DNA from: Alternaria dauci
Taxonomy: Eukaryota; Ascomycota; Dothideomycetes; Pleosporales; Pleosporaceae
DNA length: 64,000 nucleotides
NCBI RefSeq assembly: GCF_042100115.1
Contig: NC_091278.1
Span: 930,001 to 994,000 of the forward strand
Reading direction: 5' to 3'
Positions 32,852 through 44,628 of the stretch are shown here, in pieces. Made by a program: the position numbers and the translations under genes. The stretch's first letter is position 1, and the number at the start of each line of letters is the position of its first letter. Under the pieces are notes generated by a model. The model was not told the DNA's origin and did not search any database. It was given only the letters and a program-made list of their open reading frames with translations.

Positions 32852-34735
32852 TCAGATGGAAAAATTCGTCATTCCAGATGGTGTATCCCATAGTGCGTCC
32901 CAAGAAAAATCAAAAGCGTTCGGATCCAATATGTCCGATAACAAGAAACTCGCGTCGTCAAAGTTGGGCATTACGGGCACTTCGTTGGCATTTCCATTAG
33001 CAACAATGCTGGTGGGCACCGTTTCCGACGGCGGCGGCACCTCCCGCGCGTTCAGAGATGCAATTTTCGACACCGGATCAGCGCACCGTTCCAAAACATA
33101 ATTTGCAAGATCCCAATCATAGTTGTCTCGTGCATGCTGAATGTGCGCCATGACACGTTCGAGGCGCGCGACAGATGTGTTGCGTATTTCAGGATCTTGA
33201 GTTTCGACGGTGCAGCGAAGCGAGACAGTGATGGCATGTACCAAGAGATGAGTTGCATAGGGCAACCAAAAGTCCAGGAACTGGGTTTCGCCCATGGATA
33301 GTATGAAGTCGAGAACTTCCGATGAAGCGTTGCGTAACTGATCCATCCTGTTCCGTCCTATGCTACCGTCTCCGTCGAGGACTGCTGCGCGGAAGATGAC
33401 GCGAGCAAGTACCAGCCTGATTGAGAGGAATGAGAGCCATAGCATAGAAGTTCCTGGGCGGTTCGGAAGAGGCAGCCACTCAGGAAGCTGCCCTTCCAAT
33501 TCCTTCAGTTCCTGCTTGAAACGATCGATTTCGCGCGCAAGCTGTATCCGATCTGGGTTGATCTGGTAGACGAAAGGCAAGATTTCCGCAAGCAGCTCTG
33601 TCAAGGAGCATAGATATATAAAGCAGGTGGTAGTCTGCTTCTGCTGAAAAGTCGCCTTGTTTCCAATGAGCGACGCCACAGTCGGCCGCGGGACGTCGTA
33701 GTAGCCTTTCGACACATATGGCGGTGCGCCATATGCGACACTAGACCACTGATCGGTGATGAGAACACACCACCAGAGCCGCATTCTAACCGACTTTTCA
33801 TTCTCCGTGATGTTCCACTTTGATGGGTCCCTGTGTAATCCGAATGTCTGGGCCAAAGAAACCGTCCGGCCACACAGAGTTATGTTACCGATGATGGAAA
33901 CAGAGGGCCGTCCGACCTGATCGAGTACAGCGGCTTGTATTGTAGACATGCCAGGACTGAGGAAGTCTTCCAGCGTTGCCGAGATGCCCTTGTTCCAGAC
34001 GTAGTATGAGTTTGGTTTGGGGTGCATCTTTAGGGTATCCGATTTACTCCAGTGTGGCGATGCAAGTGCGTAGATGACACACATCAAGTTGTTTGGTACT
34101 TTGCCATACTGACCCGTGCGCAGCGTCTCACACATCTCCTCATCTAGGATGGGGAAATGATAATGAATGTGGTTGAAATACAGCTCGACCACTTGGCGCT
34201 TAAAGGGTCCCATGATCTGTTCAACAATCTCCAACTGCTCCCTTCCACAGCCGCTGTTAGGCGGTAGACCTGTGCGAAATCTTGGGACAGTCAAGTACAC
34301 CACTGGGTCCTTTGCATCATGTAGAAGTGTCTGGTAGTTGGAGGACTCCACCTCGCCCTCTGCTTTCCGATGCTGTGAGATGTGCCGATTGAAGATGTCA
34401 ATGTCTTCAGCAAAATGTGGCGCAAGCATAATGGAGGCGGAAGGGTTGTTGTTGGTTTTGTGCAAGACGGGTGCTGAGCGAGGTCGAGAAGGGCCGTCTT
34501 CAGGCTCGCTATGTCGCCGTCGTTTGGAAGGCCGTCGGTCAGCGCCCTCATCGGTAGGAGAACTGGTAGTTGAACTCTCGACATATTGGCACTTGAGTCG
34601 TCTTTCTCGGCATGACAGACATGGTTCTCCAGGAATGTCGATGTGACATCGGATTTTGCGCGAGCGACATCGTGTACAGGCCGGTACTTTGTGTGAGCGG
34701 TATGGCCTGTTCTGAATAGGAGCAGCGCTGGCCAT
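32852..34735 (-). CDS. Zn2Cys6 transcription factor
   Basis: Single exon, 627 aa from the ATG at 34735. The binuclear zinc cluster occupies residues 20-49: Cys20-x2-Cys23-x6-Cys30-x8-Cys39-x2-Cys42-x6-Cys49, beginning CTRCRSRKIRC. A basic linker (RRPSKRRRHS) follows and may be a nuclear localisation signal. The middle region is the fungal-specific regulatory domain, with VVELYFNHIHYHFPILDEE, LAQTFGLHRDPSKWNI and RMRLWWCVLITDQWSSVAYG. The C-terminus is acidic and aromatic (DDASFLLSDILDPNAFDFSW), like an activation domain. It probably binds CGG-containing sites as a dimer. It lies upstream of the HET gene on the same strand, 287 bp from its start codon. The target pathway is not evident. Confidence 0.92.
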   Translation of the reverse strand: MASAAPIQNRPYRSHKVPACTRCRSRKIRCHIDIPGEPCLSCRERRLKCQYVESSTTSSPTDEGADRRPSKRRRHSEPEDGPSRPRSAPVLHKTNNNPSASIMLAPHFAEDIDIFNRHISQHRKAEGEVESSNYQTLLHDAKDPVVYLTVPRFRTGLPPNSGCGREQLEIVEQIMGPFKRQVVELYFNHIHYHFPILDEEMCETLRTGQYGKVPNNLMCVIYALASPHWSKSDTLKMHPKPNSYYVWNKGISATLEDFLSPGMSTIQAAVLDQVGRPSVSIIGNITLCGRTVSLAQTFGLHRDPSKWNITENEKSVRMRLWWCVLITDQWSSVAYGAPPYVSKGYYDVPRPTVASLIGNKATFQQKQTTTCFIYLCSLTELLAEILPFVYQINPDRIQLAREIDRFKQELKELEGQLPEWLPLPNRPGTSMLWLSFLSIRLVLARVIFRAAVLDGDGSIGRNRMDQLRNASSEVLDFILSMGETQFLDFWLPYATHLLVHAITVSLRCTVETQDPEIRNTSVARLERVMAHIQHARDNYDWDLANYVLERCADPVSKIASLNAREVPPPSETVPTSIVANGNANEVPVMPNFDDASFLLSDILDPNAFDFSWDALWDTPSGMTNFSI

Positions 34736-35658
34736 CAAATGGAGCTCTGATCGGTTGAGTATTCTCCTAGACCCTGAGTGGCAGTCCGATGGCGGACCGA
34801 GAGGGATGTGTAGCGCTGCAGTTGCCTTTGGATTCACAATGACCCAGCGCGGAAGGGACAGTTCCAATGAGGATCCTGGCTTGCTTCAGAGTGTCGCTAA
34901 TTGGCTTCGATGCATGATGAGGAAGTCCAAAAAGATGGGATGCAAGAAAGCTATGTGGATCGGTGACTGGACGCCGGTAGCGCATCGACTACCCAGGCCG
35001 CCCCACTTATTCTGCACCCAAGCTCCAGCTCTTCGGCGCCTCTTTCCCCGCCAGCTGTAGGCAAGCTTCACGTGCAAGAACTGCTCCCTCACTGCTCAGA
35101 ATATGGCTGAAAGGTTATGCGCGTCTCCCTCTCTTCATCGCACCGAAGCTCTTCACTGCTTCCACCCTCTTTTGTTGGGTATTTTGCGTGCTGCCTCGCT
35201 TCCTCGACTTTGCAAATCGGATGCCCAGGAATCATGAACACGTCTCGAGCAGCCGCGGTGGAATCGCTGTTCTCGCGACGCGCTCTATGTATTGCGTATG
35301 TACCGCGTCGCGCAATCGCATCTTCGCAAGGTTGGGTACAGCTTAGTCTCATGGACACACGTACTGGTAATGTACACGACAGCTAGACTGGAAAAGGATG
35401 GGTTGGACTGAAGCGACTGGTCAAATGATCGCATGTGATATCCGCGATCGATGATTGAACACGAGTGTAGGGTTTTCTCGCAGCATTGATGATGAGAGAT
35501 TGCCTAGAGGAATGCACGAAGAAAACTAATATGTAAAGGAGATGGTGCGCCGCATTACCGATGGTGAAGCAAAAACAAGAGGCGTCATGGGCTACATAGC
35601 GTGAATTGGATGGTTGGTTGTTCTTGGTGCGCCAGTGGAGTCCGCTCCACAAAAACAA
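34736..35658. other. Intergenic, nothing recognised
   Basis: Promoter region of the zinc-cluster factor and spacer to the tRNA gene. No coding signal seen apart from short frames. Confidence 0.45.
35651..35655 (-). terminator. RNA polymerase III terminator of the tRNA gene
   Basis: A run of five T on the minus strand, 3 nt past the discriminator base of the tRNA, as expected for pol III termination. Confidence 0.7.
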
Positions 35659-35730
35659 TGCCTTCCGCCAGAATTGAACTGACGACCTCGTCATTACTAG
35701 TGACGCGCTCTACCACTGAGCTAGGAAGGC
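35659..35730 (-). tRNA. tRNA-Thr (anticodon AGU)
   Basis: A complete cloverleaf on the minus strand. The acceptor stem is GCCTTCC with GGAAGGC, seven pairs, plus discriminator A. The D arm is GCTC/GAGC. The anticodon stem is CGTCA/TGACG with a seven-base loop CTAGTAA, giving anticodon AGT (read AGU, or IGU after editing). The variable loop has five bases. The T stem GTCAG/CTGGC carries one G-T pair, with loop TTCAATT. No intron. A T-run terminator follows. It decodes threonine ACU/ACC codons. Confidence 0.95.
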
Positions 35731-37188
35731 TGAATGCTGTTTCGATGATGACTAATCGATCCGAACATAATATATCTCTAGACAAAAGACGGTAAAAGAG
35801 GCGCAAGTAGCAATGAGGATCACCTGGCTATGAAGAAGTCACGGAGTGTCCAGACTTGGCTTTGTGTAAGAATTTACCCACACCTGCAGTCTCCACACTC
35901 ACGCATGACGGCAGAATCCAGGTGTGGAACAAAATTTCGGTAGCATTGACCTCAGGAACCAATTTGCGCAACGAAGATCTGCCCTTGCTTCTTGCCAGTA
36001 CCACCGCTGGGAAATCTCCGGTTGTCAATCACTTTTCTTTTTTCAGCACCTCCTCCGCCCTGGGCCTCCGGACATCGCGGACTGCTTGCACACGATGTAA
36101 GCACTCGACGGCTTGAAGCCGTCATCGCCAACATGCAACCGCCTTCCGCGCTCCTGCTGTCATCGCTCGGGCTCTGCCGTGTCGTTATGCAGCTTTGATG
36201 TAGAGCGAAATTGCGACTGGACGGGAACCGGCCGAGGAAAGCAACTCGATGCACGAGGCACCCAGACTTGCATCTGCCATCTGCGTGTAATTACCGGTCG
36301 CGCAGGACATTCCTTGGATCCCCGTATCACTGCTCTTTCAATCTATTCACCCTGCCCAGGCATCAGTGAGCGATGCTTGTCGAAGCAATATTACGCTACG
36401 AGGGCACGTATAGACAAGACGCATCGACCACCCCTCAACCATCTATGATGACATGAAGGATCTCTTCCACACGGCTCCGGCCATGTCGCCATGTCGAACG
36501 CGCCGATAATAACCCTCGATAAGGGGTTCTGCACCACCATTCGCACACTAACGCGAGGCTGAGGCACAAAATAGCTCGAGCGCCAAACGCCCCCAGGAAA
36601 TTAGATGAGAGATCCAATCACGATTGACGCGTACCTGGCCCTAACCTCAGGCTAATGCGCATCACGGCAAGATATACGGCTGCACGGTTCAGCTCCCATC
36701 GTTCGGTCTTGCCAGGCACGCGGGCGTTTCGAGCTTGGTTGGCGCTCTGCCGTCTGTTTCCCTGTCTCTCTGCCGCGTCCTGCGCCGACGCTCCTTCACC
36801 TCCACGCCGCCTCTCTAATTCCTCTCACGACATCACGTACTCCTGCGGCCAGGTTGTCGTCTTGTCCTTCTTTCACCAAGCGCGGCCTGCTGCATTTCAC
36901 TCTTTACAAAACATACCCATAGTTACACACTCTTTCTGTCTAGTGCCTAGTTCACCCAATACACGACATCCAACTCTGTGCGCCCTTTGAGCACCACATT
37001 CCTTACAACGAGCCGACTTCGTTCGAGACATTCTTGCGCGTAACACGCAACCACGCAACCACGCATTACTTGGATCCCCCAACGCAAGAGCTGGTCACAG
37101 TAGAGTCTACGGCGGAATTACTTGAGACCCATACAAACAAATAACGTAACATATAATCACATCAACTTTACCTTGCTGATACGCCATA
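35731..37188. other. Intergenic, long upstream region of the SH3 membrane protein
   Basis: About 1.46 kb without recognisable genes. The last 500 bp are pyrimidine-rich on the plus strand (many CT tracts) and likely hold promoter and 5' leader of the gene at 37189. Confidence 0.5.
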
Positions 37189-39257
37189 ATGCACGCGATG
37201 GCGCACCAACACGCCGGAGCGCATCTCGTGCGCCGTCAACGCGGTAGTGATGACGATGACGGTCCGGTCGCGGTCGTGACGCAGGTTATTGCAGTCACTG
37301 AAGGAGACGAGCCACCGGAGCCGACCAAGAAGCCAGGAATTGCACTGCCAGCGCCTGCTACACGTGCCCGCGAGACTACCACTACGGAGGAAGAAGACGA
37401 GCCAGAAGAGACTGCCAAGCCCACCACAACCGCAAGGAAGCCGTCTCCGACTCAGGATTCTGATGACGATGATGATCTTCTCGTGGAGGAGACTGGCACA
37501 ACCAAGAGCCCGCTCAAGGCTGCCTCGACCCTCATGGTAGCGACCAAGTCTCCTACACCCAGCCCCGCTTCATCAATCGCAGGTCTCGCATCTGCTACGG
37601 CCGCCACCATTTCAGCTACCGCTTCGTCTTCGTCGGCCGCCGCAGCGGACACTGAAGAGGGCATGTCCACCGGTGCTAAGGCGGGTATTGCGTTGGGTAT
37701 ACTTCTTGTCGCATGTGCTCTACTCACTGGTATCTTGCTTCTGTACCGTCGCAAGAAGAAGCAGATGGCCGCAGCAGCCGCCCAGGAGAGTGAGAAGACG
37801 GAAATGTACAACGCGCCCCACCCACCACCTCCTCAGGTCATGGCTGGCGCTGCTCCGGCTGCTAGTATCCGTTCCGCTCGAACTGCTTCGACTGCACCCC
37901 GTCTCAGCTTGCGACCAGTCACCCAATTCGACCCAGCATTTAACGAGCAGCGGAAGAGCGGAGGAAACTTGCTCAACGTTGCTGCTGCTGCCGGTGGTGC
38001 CGCTGCTCAATCCCAGAACCGCAACCTCTCACCTTCTGCCTCCGCCGAGCGTCCAACAAGCGCCTGGGAGCGACGTGGTGCTGCGAACGCCCCGGCTGCC
38101 GACCCCTTCAAGGATCCTGAGACCCAATCCGGCCCTCCTTCAGCAAACCCCTTTGGAAACAATGCCGCGGTCGATACTCAGCAAGCTTCAATCCCTGACT
38201 CGCCTCCCAATGCTTCTCCAATGGCCTCCGCTATGCACTCCGCTCAGCCCAGTACTGATTTCGCCAACCCAGCTCCGGCTATCGCTGCAGCTGATGCAAA
38301 CGCTGTTGCACTAGCGGGAGTCGCGTCTTCGAGCCCGCCTCCTACGTCTGAACTTCCCCCTCCACCACCAGTCGCCGCCACCAGTGCAAGCGTTCCTGCA
38401 AGCCCAGCATGGACCGAGGACATTCCTGCTTCTCCTGGCCCAGCCCCTGCCGGCCCACCTCCTGTCGCTGGCGCAATGGCTGGCGCTCGTCCCCAAAGTC
38501 CTGCTCTTGGTCCCGGCCCTAACAACGTACATCGTGTTCAACTTGACTTTAAGCCTTCCATGCAAGATGAACTTGATCTCCACGCTGGTCAGCTTGTTCG
38601 CATGCTCCATGAGTACGATGACGGCTGGGTAAGTTCGACTTTTTACCCTCACTAGATAACATGACTAACTTTTTCCAGGCTCTCTGCATTCGTATGGACC
38701 GTTCGCAGCAAGGTGTCGTTCCCCGCACATGTCTTTCTAAGCACCCGGTCAAGCCCCGTAACGGCCCACCTCGTAACGGCCCTCCACCACCAGGTAACAC
38801 GCGTGGCCCTCCTGTCCGCCCACAGATGGGTCCCGGTGGTCCTCAGCCCCGTCCTCAATCGCCAGCCAGTGGTATGAACTCCCCTAGCATGCCTCAAGGT
38901 AGCCCCGGTCCCCGTCAGACATCCCCTCGCCAGATGCCGCCTCAGCAGATGCAAGGCCCTCGCATGCGATCCAACAGCAACGCTCCTCAACAAGGTGCTC
39001 CCCGTGGTCGCTCTAACAGCAATGCGCCCTACGCTGGTCCACCACGCTCCATGTCTCCCGGTCCATACGGTGGCGGACCACAGATGGCTCCTCCACCCCA
39101 AATGGGCGGCCGTCCTCGATCAAACTCCGCGAGCCAGGCTGGTAACCCGCGACGAGGTCCAGCTCCTGGGCCTAGTCCCATGAACCCCAACGCCACGTCT
39201 CCCAACGGTCCTCTTCCCGTGCCGAGTCGGAAGCCGGTCCCTGGTATGGCCATGTAA
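37189..39257 (+). CDS. Single-pass membrane protein with SH3 domain (Fus1-like architecture)
   Basis: Two exons, 37189-38628 and 38679-39257, giving 672 aa. The 50-nt intron has GTAAGT, an ACTAAC branch and TTTTCCAG. The N-terminal 160 residues are acidic and Ser/Thr-rich, suitable for O-glycosylation, with no obvious cleavable signal. A transmembrane helix at about 165-186 (AGIALGILLVACALLTGILLLY) ends in RRKKK, placing the C-terminus in the cytosol. A Pro/Ala/Ser-rich linker leads to an SH3 domain starting near 446: HRVQLDFKPSMQDELDLHAG, then MLHEYDDGW at the exon end and ALCIRMD, QGVVPRTCL in exon 2. So the intron splits the SH3 domain right after the ligand-binding Trp. The tail is Pro/Gly/Arg-rich with repeated RSNSN. 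Yeast Fus1 has the same order of parts. A role in signalling or polarity at the plasma membrane is inferred. Confidence 0.85.
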
Positions 39258-42200
39258 ACTTGCGTTGATCTCAGACTGGTGCTTTTATGAGGAATGTTTT
39301 GAGCGGTTTCTTATCATTGTCTTTCCTTGCGTTTCCTTGCAAATTGCAGTATTAGTTTCCTTGCGAATCTGTTACTGCGTTTCCTTCGCTTAGCTTCGAT
39401 TCTCAGTAGCGGCTGCTTCCACTGCACGTTCTACATGGAACACGTGCTTTGTGACAAAGTTTCATGTGTGCAGCGCAAGTCCAGCCGCTATTCGACCTCT
39501 TTGCTTCTCGATGCTTATACCCCTGAAGCCTCGCGATAACCCATCTCCTAGCATACCTATGTAGCCGGCCTTGGAGCAGGCGAGGCGAGATACTTTAGTC
39601 GATAATGTCTTGAGGATATTTACCAATTTTTGCTATAACCTGTCCGCTGGGAGGGTTTCGGATGGGCTGGATTGCTCATGTATGTACCTTCTTTCCATGA
39701 TCTTGAGCGCCTGGTGCATATATACCTACTATAAGTGCCGGGTCGCTGAGGGTAGGATCGGTATGACATTCTTTGAGAATGATTAGGTTTTGGGTGGGGA
39801 ATGAAATGAATATATAAAACTTGTTTATCCCGCCTGCGATGCAATCCACACAAGCTCTAACCGAAGCGGATACTAGCGATCATGGTACAGCTGTTTAGTG
39901 TCGACATGGAGATTTCAGATGTGTTCCAGTGCCTCACCTGCGGGCTTTGGACATTGTGCTGTATTCCAGCACGAGAATGTCTATAGTAACGACTCGTGGG
40001 CTAGCGTTGCACGTTTTTTGGTACACAAAAGCTACTTGCACTGTTTCCCGTCTACATCGCCAATTCAATTATTTGACGGAAAGGAACGCCTCAGAACAAA
40101 CTAAACGGCAATGTTTCAGCAAGTTCAATATCCGGGCGCAAGTGCTGAGAACGTACTTGCGTAGCACGTACCAATCTTCATTAGTTGACGGAACAAGGCG
40201 CATACACACATACTCACAGTACCAGCAACTCGCTCGACATTCGATCATACCTCTGAGCATACAAATAATTAACCATCAAGCCGTGTTGGAAGAAGCGGAC
40301 AGAGTCTATCTCGACTCTGTATGTGTACAACCCAGCATTTCCCTTCATAACTTTATATTACGGCCTCGTCTCAAATCTCGTGCAGACACAATACAACACT
40401 CTGCTTCTCGAACGCACGCTGGCTTTGCTAACAGCCGAGTACAGGTTTCACCGGTTTCTACGACCATTAGCTGCTGACGCAAGATGACATACACAGGCAT
40501 CAGGTACCTTGCCCAGCCCGCGAGAGGCCTGTGGGGCTTCCTTGGTCTACGTCGACGTTTGTTTCTAAAATGCCGCAATTCCATCTGGACAGCACCGCCA
40601 CAGGGTGTCCCTAGCGCAGCGTACTGGGAGACATGGCAGCCACATGCATGCGCATCGGTCAGGCTTTATCACTTGACCTGCTGCATTTCAGACAGACATA
40701 CGTGTAAGATGGACATCTATTGGTTGTTGCACCGTCGTTGCGTGTATGTCATTGGCTAAGTAGACGGCGCCCGAGTTTCAATCAGGGTTAGTCTTCGCTT
40801 CAGGCTGCACGGCAGGAGGAGCAGTCATCTCACCGCACAGGATAGCTCCTTAGAAGCCACAGAACAGAGTTGTCCAATTAGAAGTATGCACATTTAGAAG
40901 TATGCACACTGATGCTTAGCCCCATGGGCCGGGGCCAAAAGTTGATGTCTTCCATTTGCTGTTTCCACTAGATCAGTCATTATACTCTTTACTCGACAAC
41001 AGATCCGACTTACACCTTCACCAATTCTCAACATCACGAATACAAAGCCATCACTGTTGTCTTGTATCCCTCGTACTCTGTCGCTACTGCTCTCAAGACA
41101 TGGCCGCAAATCGTATGTGTATCCAGCATAGTTTCCAAAAATCAGCTTGCGATACTGTGCATCTTGTTCGATGCGTCTATGGAGAGACGGCAACATGTGT
41201 GATCTTCGGCATACTGACTTCATCCAGTAACTCAGCTTGCTCCGGTCTCCGAAGCAAGACAGCCATGGTCAAGAGAGGCTATATTTGCCCTGGTGTCCAT
41301 ATTCATCATGGTCTTGTTATCCAGCATAGGTCTGGCGTGCAAACACTGCCTCTGGGGCTCCGATCGTTGGAAATTGTCAAGATGGCGGAGACTATTCATG
41401 CATGGTAAGTGATTTATGAGCTACGTGCTCAGTCCAATGACCAATGGCACGTAGATGAAGGACTTGCGACTATCCGTGTCAGACCAACAACCACCGGCTG
41501 GGTCGATATCGCAAATGTTCGGCGGTACCAGCAAGATACATATACATCGATGCTTCGAATGAGACGTGGACCCAGAATATCGCGGTCTTGAGTCGGATAA
41601 ACAATAGGAAGCGGTGATCGTCTGGGAGGGTTGAAGGGAGTCATGACAGACAGCCAGTACGGTGTTTCGTAGGTGTGGGGAAAGGTCCGAACCTTTCAAT
41701 GCATTTGATGCAATGCTAGACGACAAAGTCCTCGAAACATCGCCGAAATTATCTCCAGGCTGCATTCAGCCATGTAATGATAGAACGAATACACATAACC
41801 TCATTTTTTTCTGATCGTTCTTGGACGCTGGCGCACCGCAGTAAAGAAGATATGAATCGGATAGCATTCCTGTGTGTATAAAGTCACGGGTCGCAAACTT
41901 ACTAACCATGTCCGCAGTAACAAAACTCAATGTCACGCAGTGCGTCATGGGAGCAACCCTGAAAGGCTGAAGACCTCGTAACGCGAGTTGTCGGATCGTG
42001 TATACTTGCAGGTATTGTAGTACGTAGGCAAGGATGCCTAGCTGGGAGACATGTTCAGAAACTATCCTTTATGAAGCGAGTGAAGGAGGTGGTGTGCGAT
42101 GTTCGATAATATGGTTCGCTGTTGCTTGAAGCATTGGGTGAAGGGGAAGGAGGTGGGGAAGAGGGGCTGGGAATTTTAGCGTATGGCCGTGCACTGCCGC

Positions 42201-42508
42201 TAAATTACTGATGCGCGTCATGGCGACACCACGTCGATCAATCGTCACAATTCTCCCATATGGATTACAGACTATGGCCATCTGAACAAGGCATACATGC
42301 TGCAACTACTCCAGTTTGGTCCTCCCTATGTAAATGAGGGCGGTTTCGTGCCACTTTGTCTCATTGCCTCGCCACTCACCACTCACTCTGTCATAACCAA
42401 AGCGAAACACTATGGCTATAGGGATTGCGGGTGAATGGAACACGACGATCTTTATGGTTCTCGGCACTCATGGAACAAATCTAAGCTATATATCTGCTAC
42501 CCATATTT
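39258..42508. other. 3.2-kb stretch without a recognised gene
   Basis: Many short frames on both strands, none convincing; the longest (about 180 codons, plus, from 39929) has no recognisable motif. A frame ending in a clean GTAAGT donor at 41405 (plus) hints at a spliced gene but cannot be joined to a downstream exon in phase. A short tandem repeat is listed separately. Confidence 0.45.
40878..40908. repeat. Two-copy tandem repeat
   Basis: The 15-mer TTAGAAGTATGCACA occurs twice with one T between copies (40878-40892 and 40894-40908). Both copies are exact. No gene overlaps it. Confidence 0.8.
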
Positions 42509-43851
42509 CTACTCAACAACACCCGCCTTTGCTGTCTTGGCCTTGTTCCTCTTCTTCTTCTCTTTCTTCGAGAGGGGTTTCAACTCTTCCTGGTCAGCCT
42601 GTGCTTGCTCGGCCTCATCTTTCACAATAGTGCCACCATCGGCCTTCAAATCTCCGTCAGCAACAGGCGCCAACGGCTGCTCAATCTGCACAACAGAGTC
42701 TGAGCGTACGTGAGAGGGTACTTTGATCTCGCTTGAAGAGACGTCGCCAGCCTTGGCTTGCTCCGGCTTCTTGTTACCCATCTGTTGGTAGGTCTTTGAA
42801 GACTTGAAGTCTAGCTCGTCTGTAAAGGGCTCAAGCGTTGCTGGCTTTTCCTCTGTGGGTTGAGCGTCTTCCGCCTCTGGGGTAGCTTCCTTAGTGGGCT
42901 CTGGAATGATGGTGTCTTCTACAATGGACGCATCGGTAACTTCGTCTCTTGGAGCAGGTACGGGGACTGCTGTTACTGCGCATTCATCTGCCTCATCGAT
43001 CTTTTGTGGCAAAACCGCAGAGACAGTGTCATCGCCACTGATCGACTCCTGTAGTTCTGGTACGAGTTCAGCTGTTGGAGTGCTGATTTCCTCGTTTTTG
43101 GCTGCTGGTGTTGCTGGCGCTCGAGAGTAGTTGTTCATCACGGTCTTCCAGACAAGTTGTAAGAGCTTGCTGTCGGCTCCCACCGTTGTAATGAAATCCG
43201 GCTTTCGGAATGGCTCCGGATCATCTGCCATAGCGTTGTTGAGTGAATCTTCGACATAGCTTGGATACCACATATCGTCCTCTGGTAGTAGAGGGAATGC
43301 GTGATCTCTCGCTACACTCAAGATATCGAAAATGCTCATTTCTTCGTCGAGAGACTTCATCTTGTTCTGAGCCAGCTCAGCAAGGCCTGGTAGCTTGTAA
43401 CGAGCGGCCGCGCAGTATACGCTAGTACCCAGCTTGTACAGTTCAGGGATTATCTTATCAGAAGACGCCATGGTATTGAGACTCTGGAATTTCCCAGTGT
43501 ACAAGTAATGGATCAGTGTGTGTGCTGTGTTCTGGTCCAACTCCGGTAGAACCACTGGTTGTTGGACGAAAGCCACTGGATAAGACTTTGCCGCGAGCAC
43601 TTTGCTACGACTCAAAACATTGTCGTGTACAAGAAACCGGGTCGGTTCTGATCCGACGTCCAAGGCAACTATTTGTGTGGTGGCATATGGGCTGTTTGAA
43701 AGCATCAGTACCGATTTGTACAAGGTTAACAGTATGTCACTTACGATTTCTCTTCAGGACTGACGGCCATGTCCCCTGTCCCATACGCGTACCCGCCCAT
43801 ACCGTCATTCTCATGCGATACATCCAAGGTAGAGTTGTCGCTCACAGACAT
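42509..43851 (-). CDS. BTB/POZ-domain protein
   Basis: Two exons, 43851-43745 and 43691-42509 (53-nt intron, GTAAGT donor, AAACAG acceptor), giving 429 aa. Exon 1 encodes an acidic leader (MSVSDNSTLDVSHENDGMGG). The BTB fold begins with IVALDVGSEPTRFLVHDNVL and continues through LPELDQNTAHTLIHYLYTG, the typical degenerate fungal form, and a helical extension (VYCAAARYKLPGLAELAQNK). The middle, residues 240-400, is Glu/Pro/Ala-rich and disordered. The end is polybasic (LSKKEKKKRNKAKTAKAG), which could bind nucleic acid or act as a nuclear signal. Fungal BTB proteins of this class mostly lack known partners. A cullin-3 adaptor role is possible but not shown. Confidence 0.85.
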
Positions 43852-44628
43852 GTTGCGAGATGCCAGGTGGCGGTCGTTGGTAGTTAGAAGAAAGCCAAAC
43901 CAAACACCTCCCTTTATCCACCTCAGCCATCACTCCAGCAATGAGGCTCAAAGAACATGCGCTGTCAATCACTGCAAGACGCGGGGTCTTGTATGCACTC
44001 ATGAGTTGTCAATTCGAGTGCATTCTCAGCCTTGTGGGTGCGGTGATTTTGTTGGTCAGCCATTTCGTCCTTCACTGCACCCCGCGAACGGTGCGTCCAA
44101 TAGAGGATGCGCAATCTCTGAGCTCAGCAACACCGGTGAGATCGGGCGTGGATTCACCAGCGCTGGTTACGTCTTGACTATGCACTTCTACCCGATGGTT
44201 TTACGAGTGGCATACCGATGGTAGGTTGTGATCTTGGTCGTGCCGCTCATATAGTTCACCAACATGCGCCTCTGATCTCCTTTGCTTCTTGCTACGCTCA
44301 AGCGCACTTGAATCAGGAAGAGAGCCGGGTAGAAAAAGACGAGACAGAAGCATCCAATGGAAGACCTAGATCTACCCTGGCATACTTTCGTCATTGTTGC
44401 TAAGAAGTGAAGCTCATTGGTTGGAGCCGCACGATAGATCGTGTGAGCATCACCATCTCTGCCTTAACTCCATCTATAAGATAGAAAGGAGGACTGCTTC
44501 ATCTTAACGGAGTGTCACTTTACCTGGATCGGATTAGCATAGCTGAGCCTCAGAGATTGCAATGTAACCTCACAAAATAACATCGTTCAAATTCTGCCTG
44601 CACTTCTCGAGGACGCTTTACTTACCTC
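43852..44628. other. Intergenic, nothing recognised
   Basis: Promoter of the BTB gene at its left end. Remaining frames are short and unrecognised. Confidence 0.4.

Noticed and set aside
40956..41408. Plus-strand frame ending at a good GTAAGT donor
   Set aside because: No acceptor and downstream frame could be joined in phase, and the translation is not recognisable.
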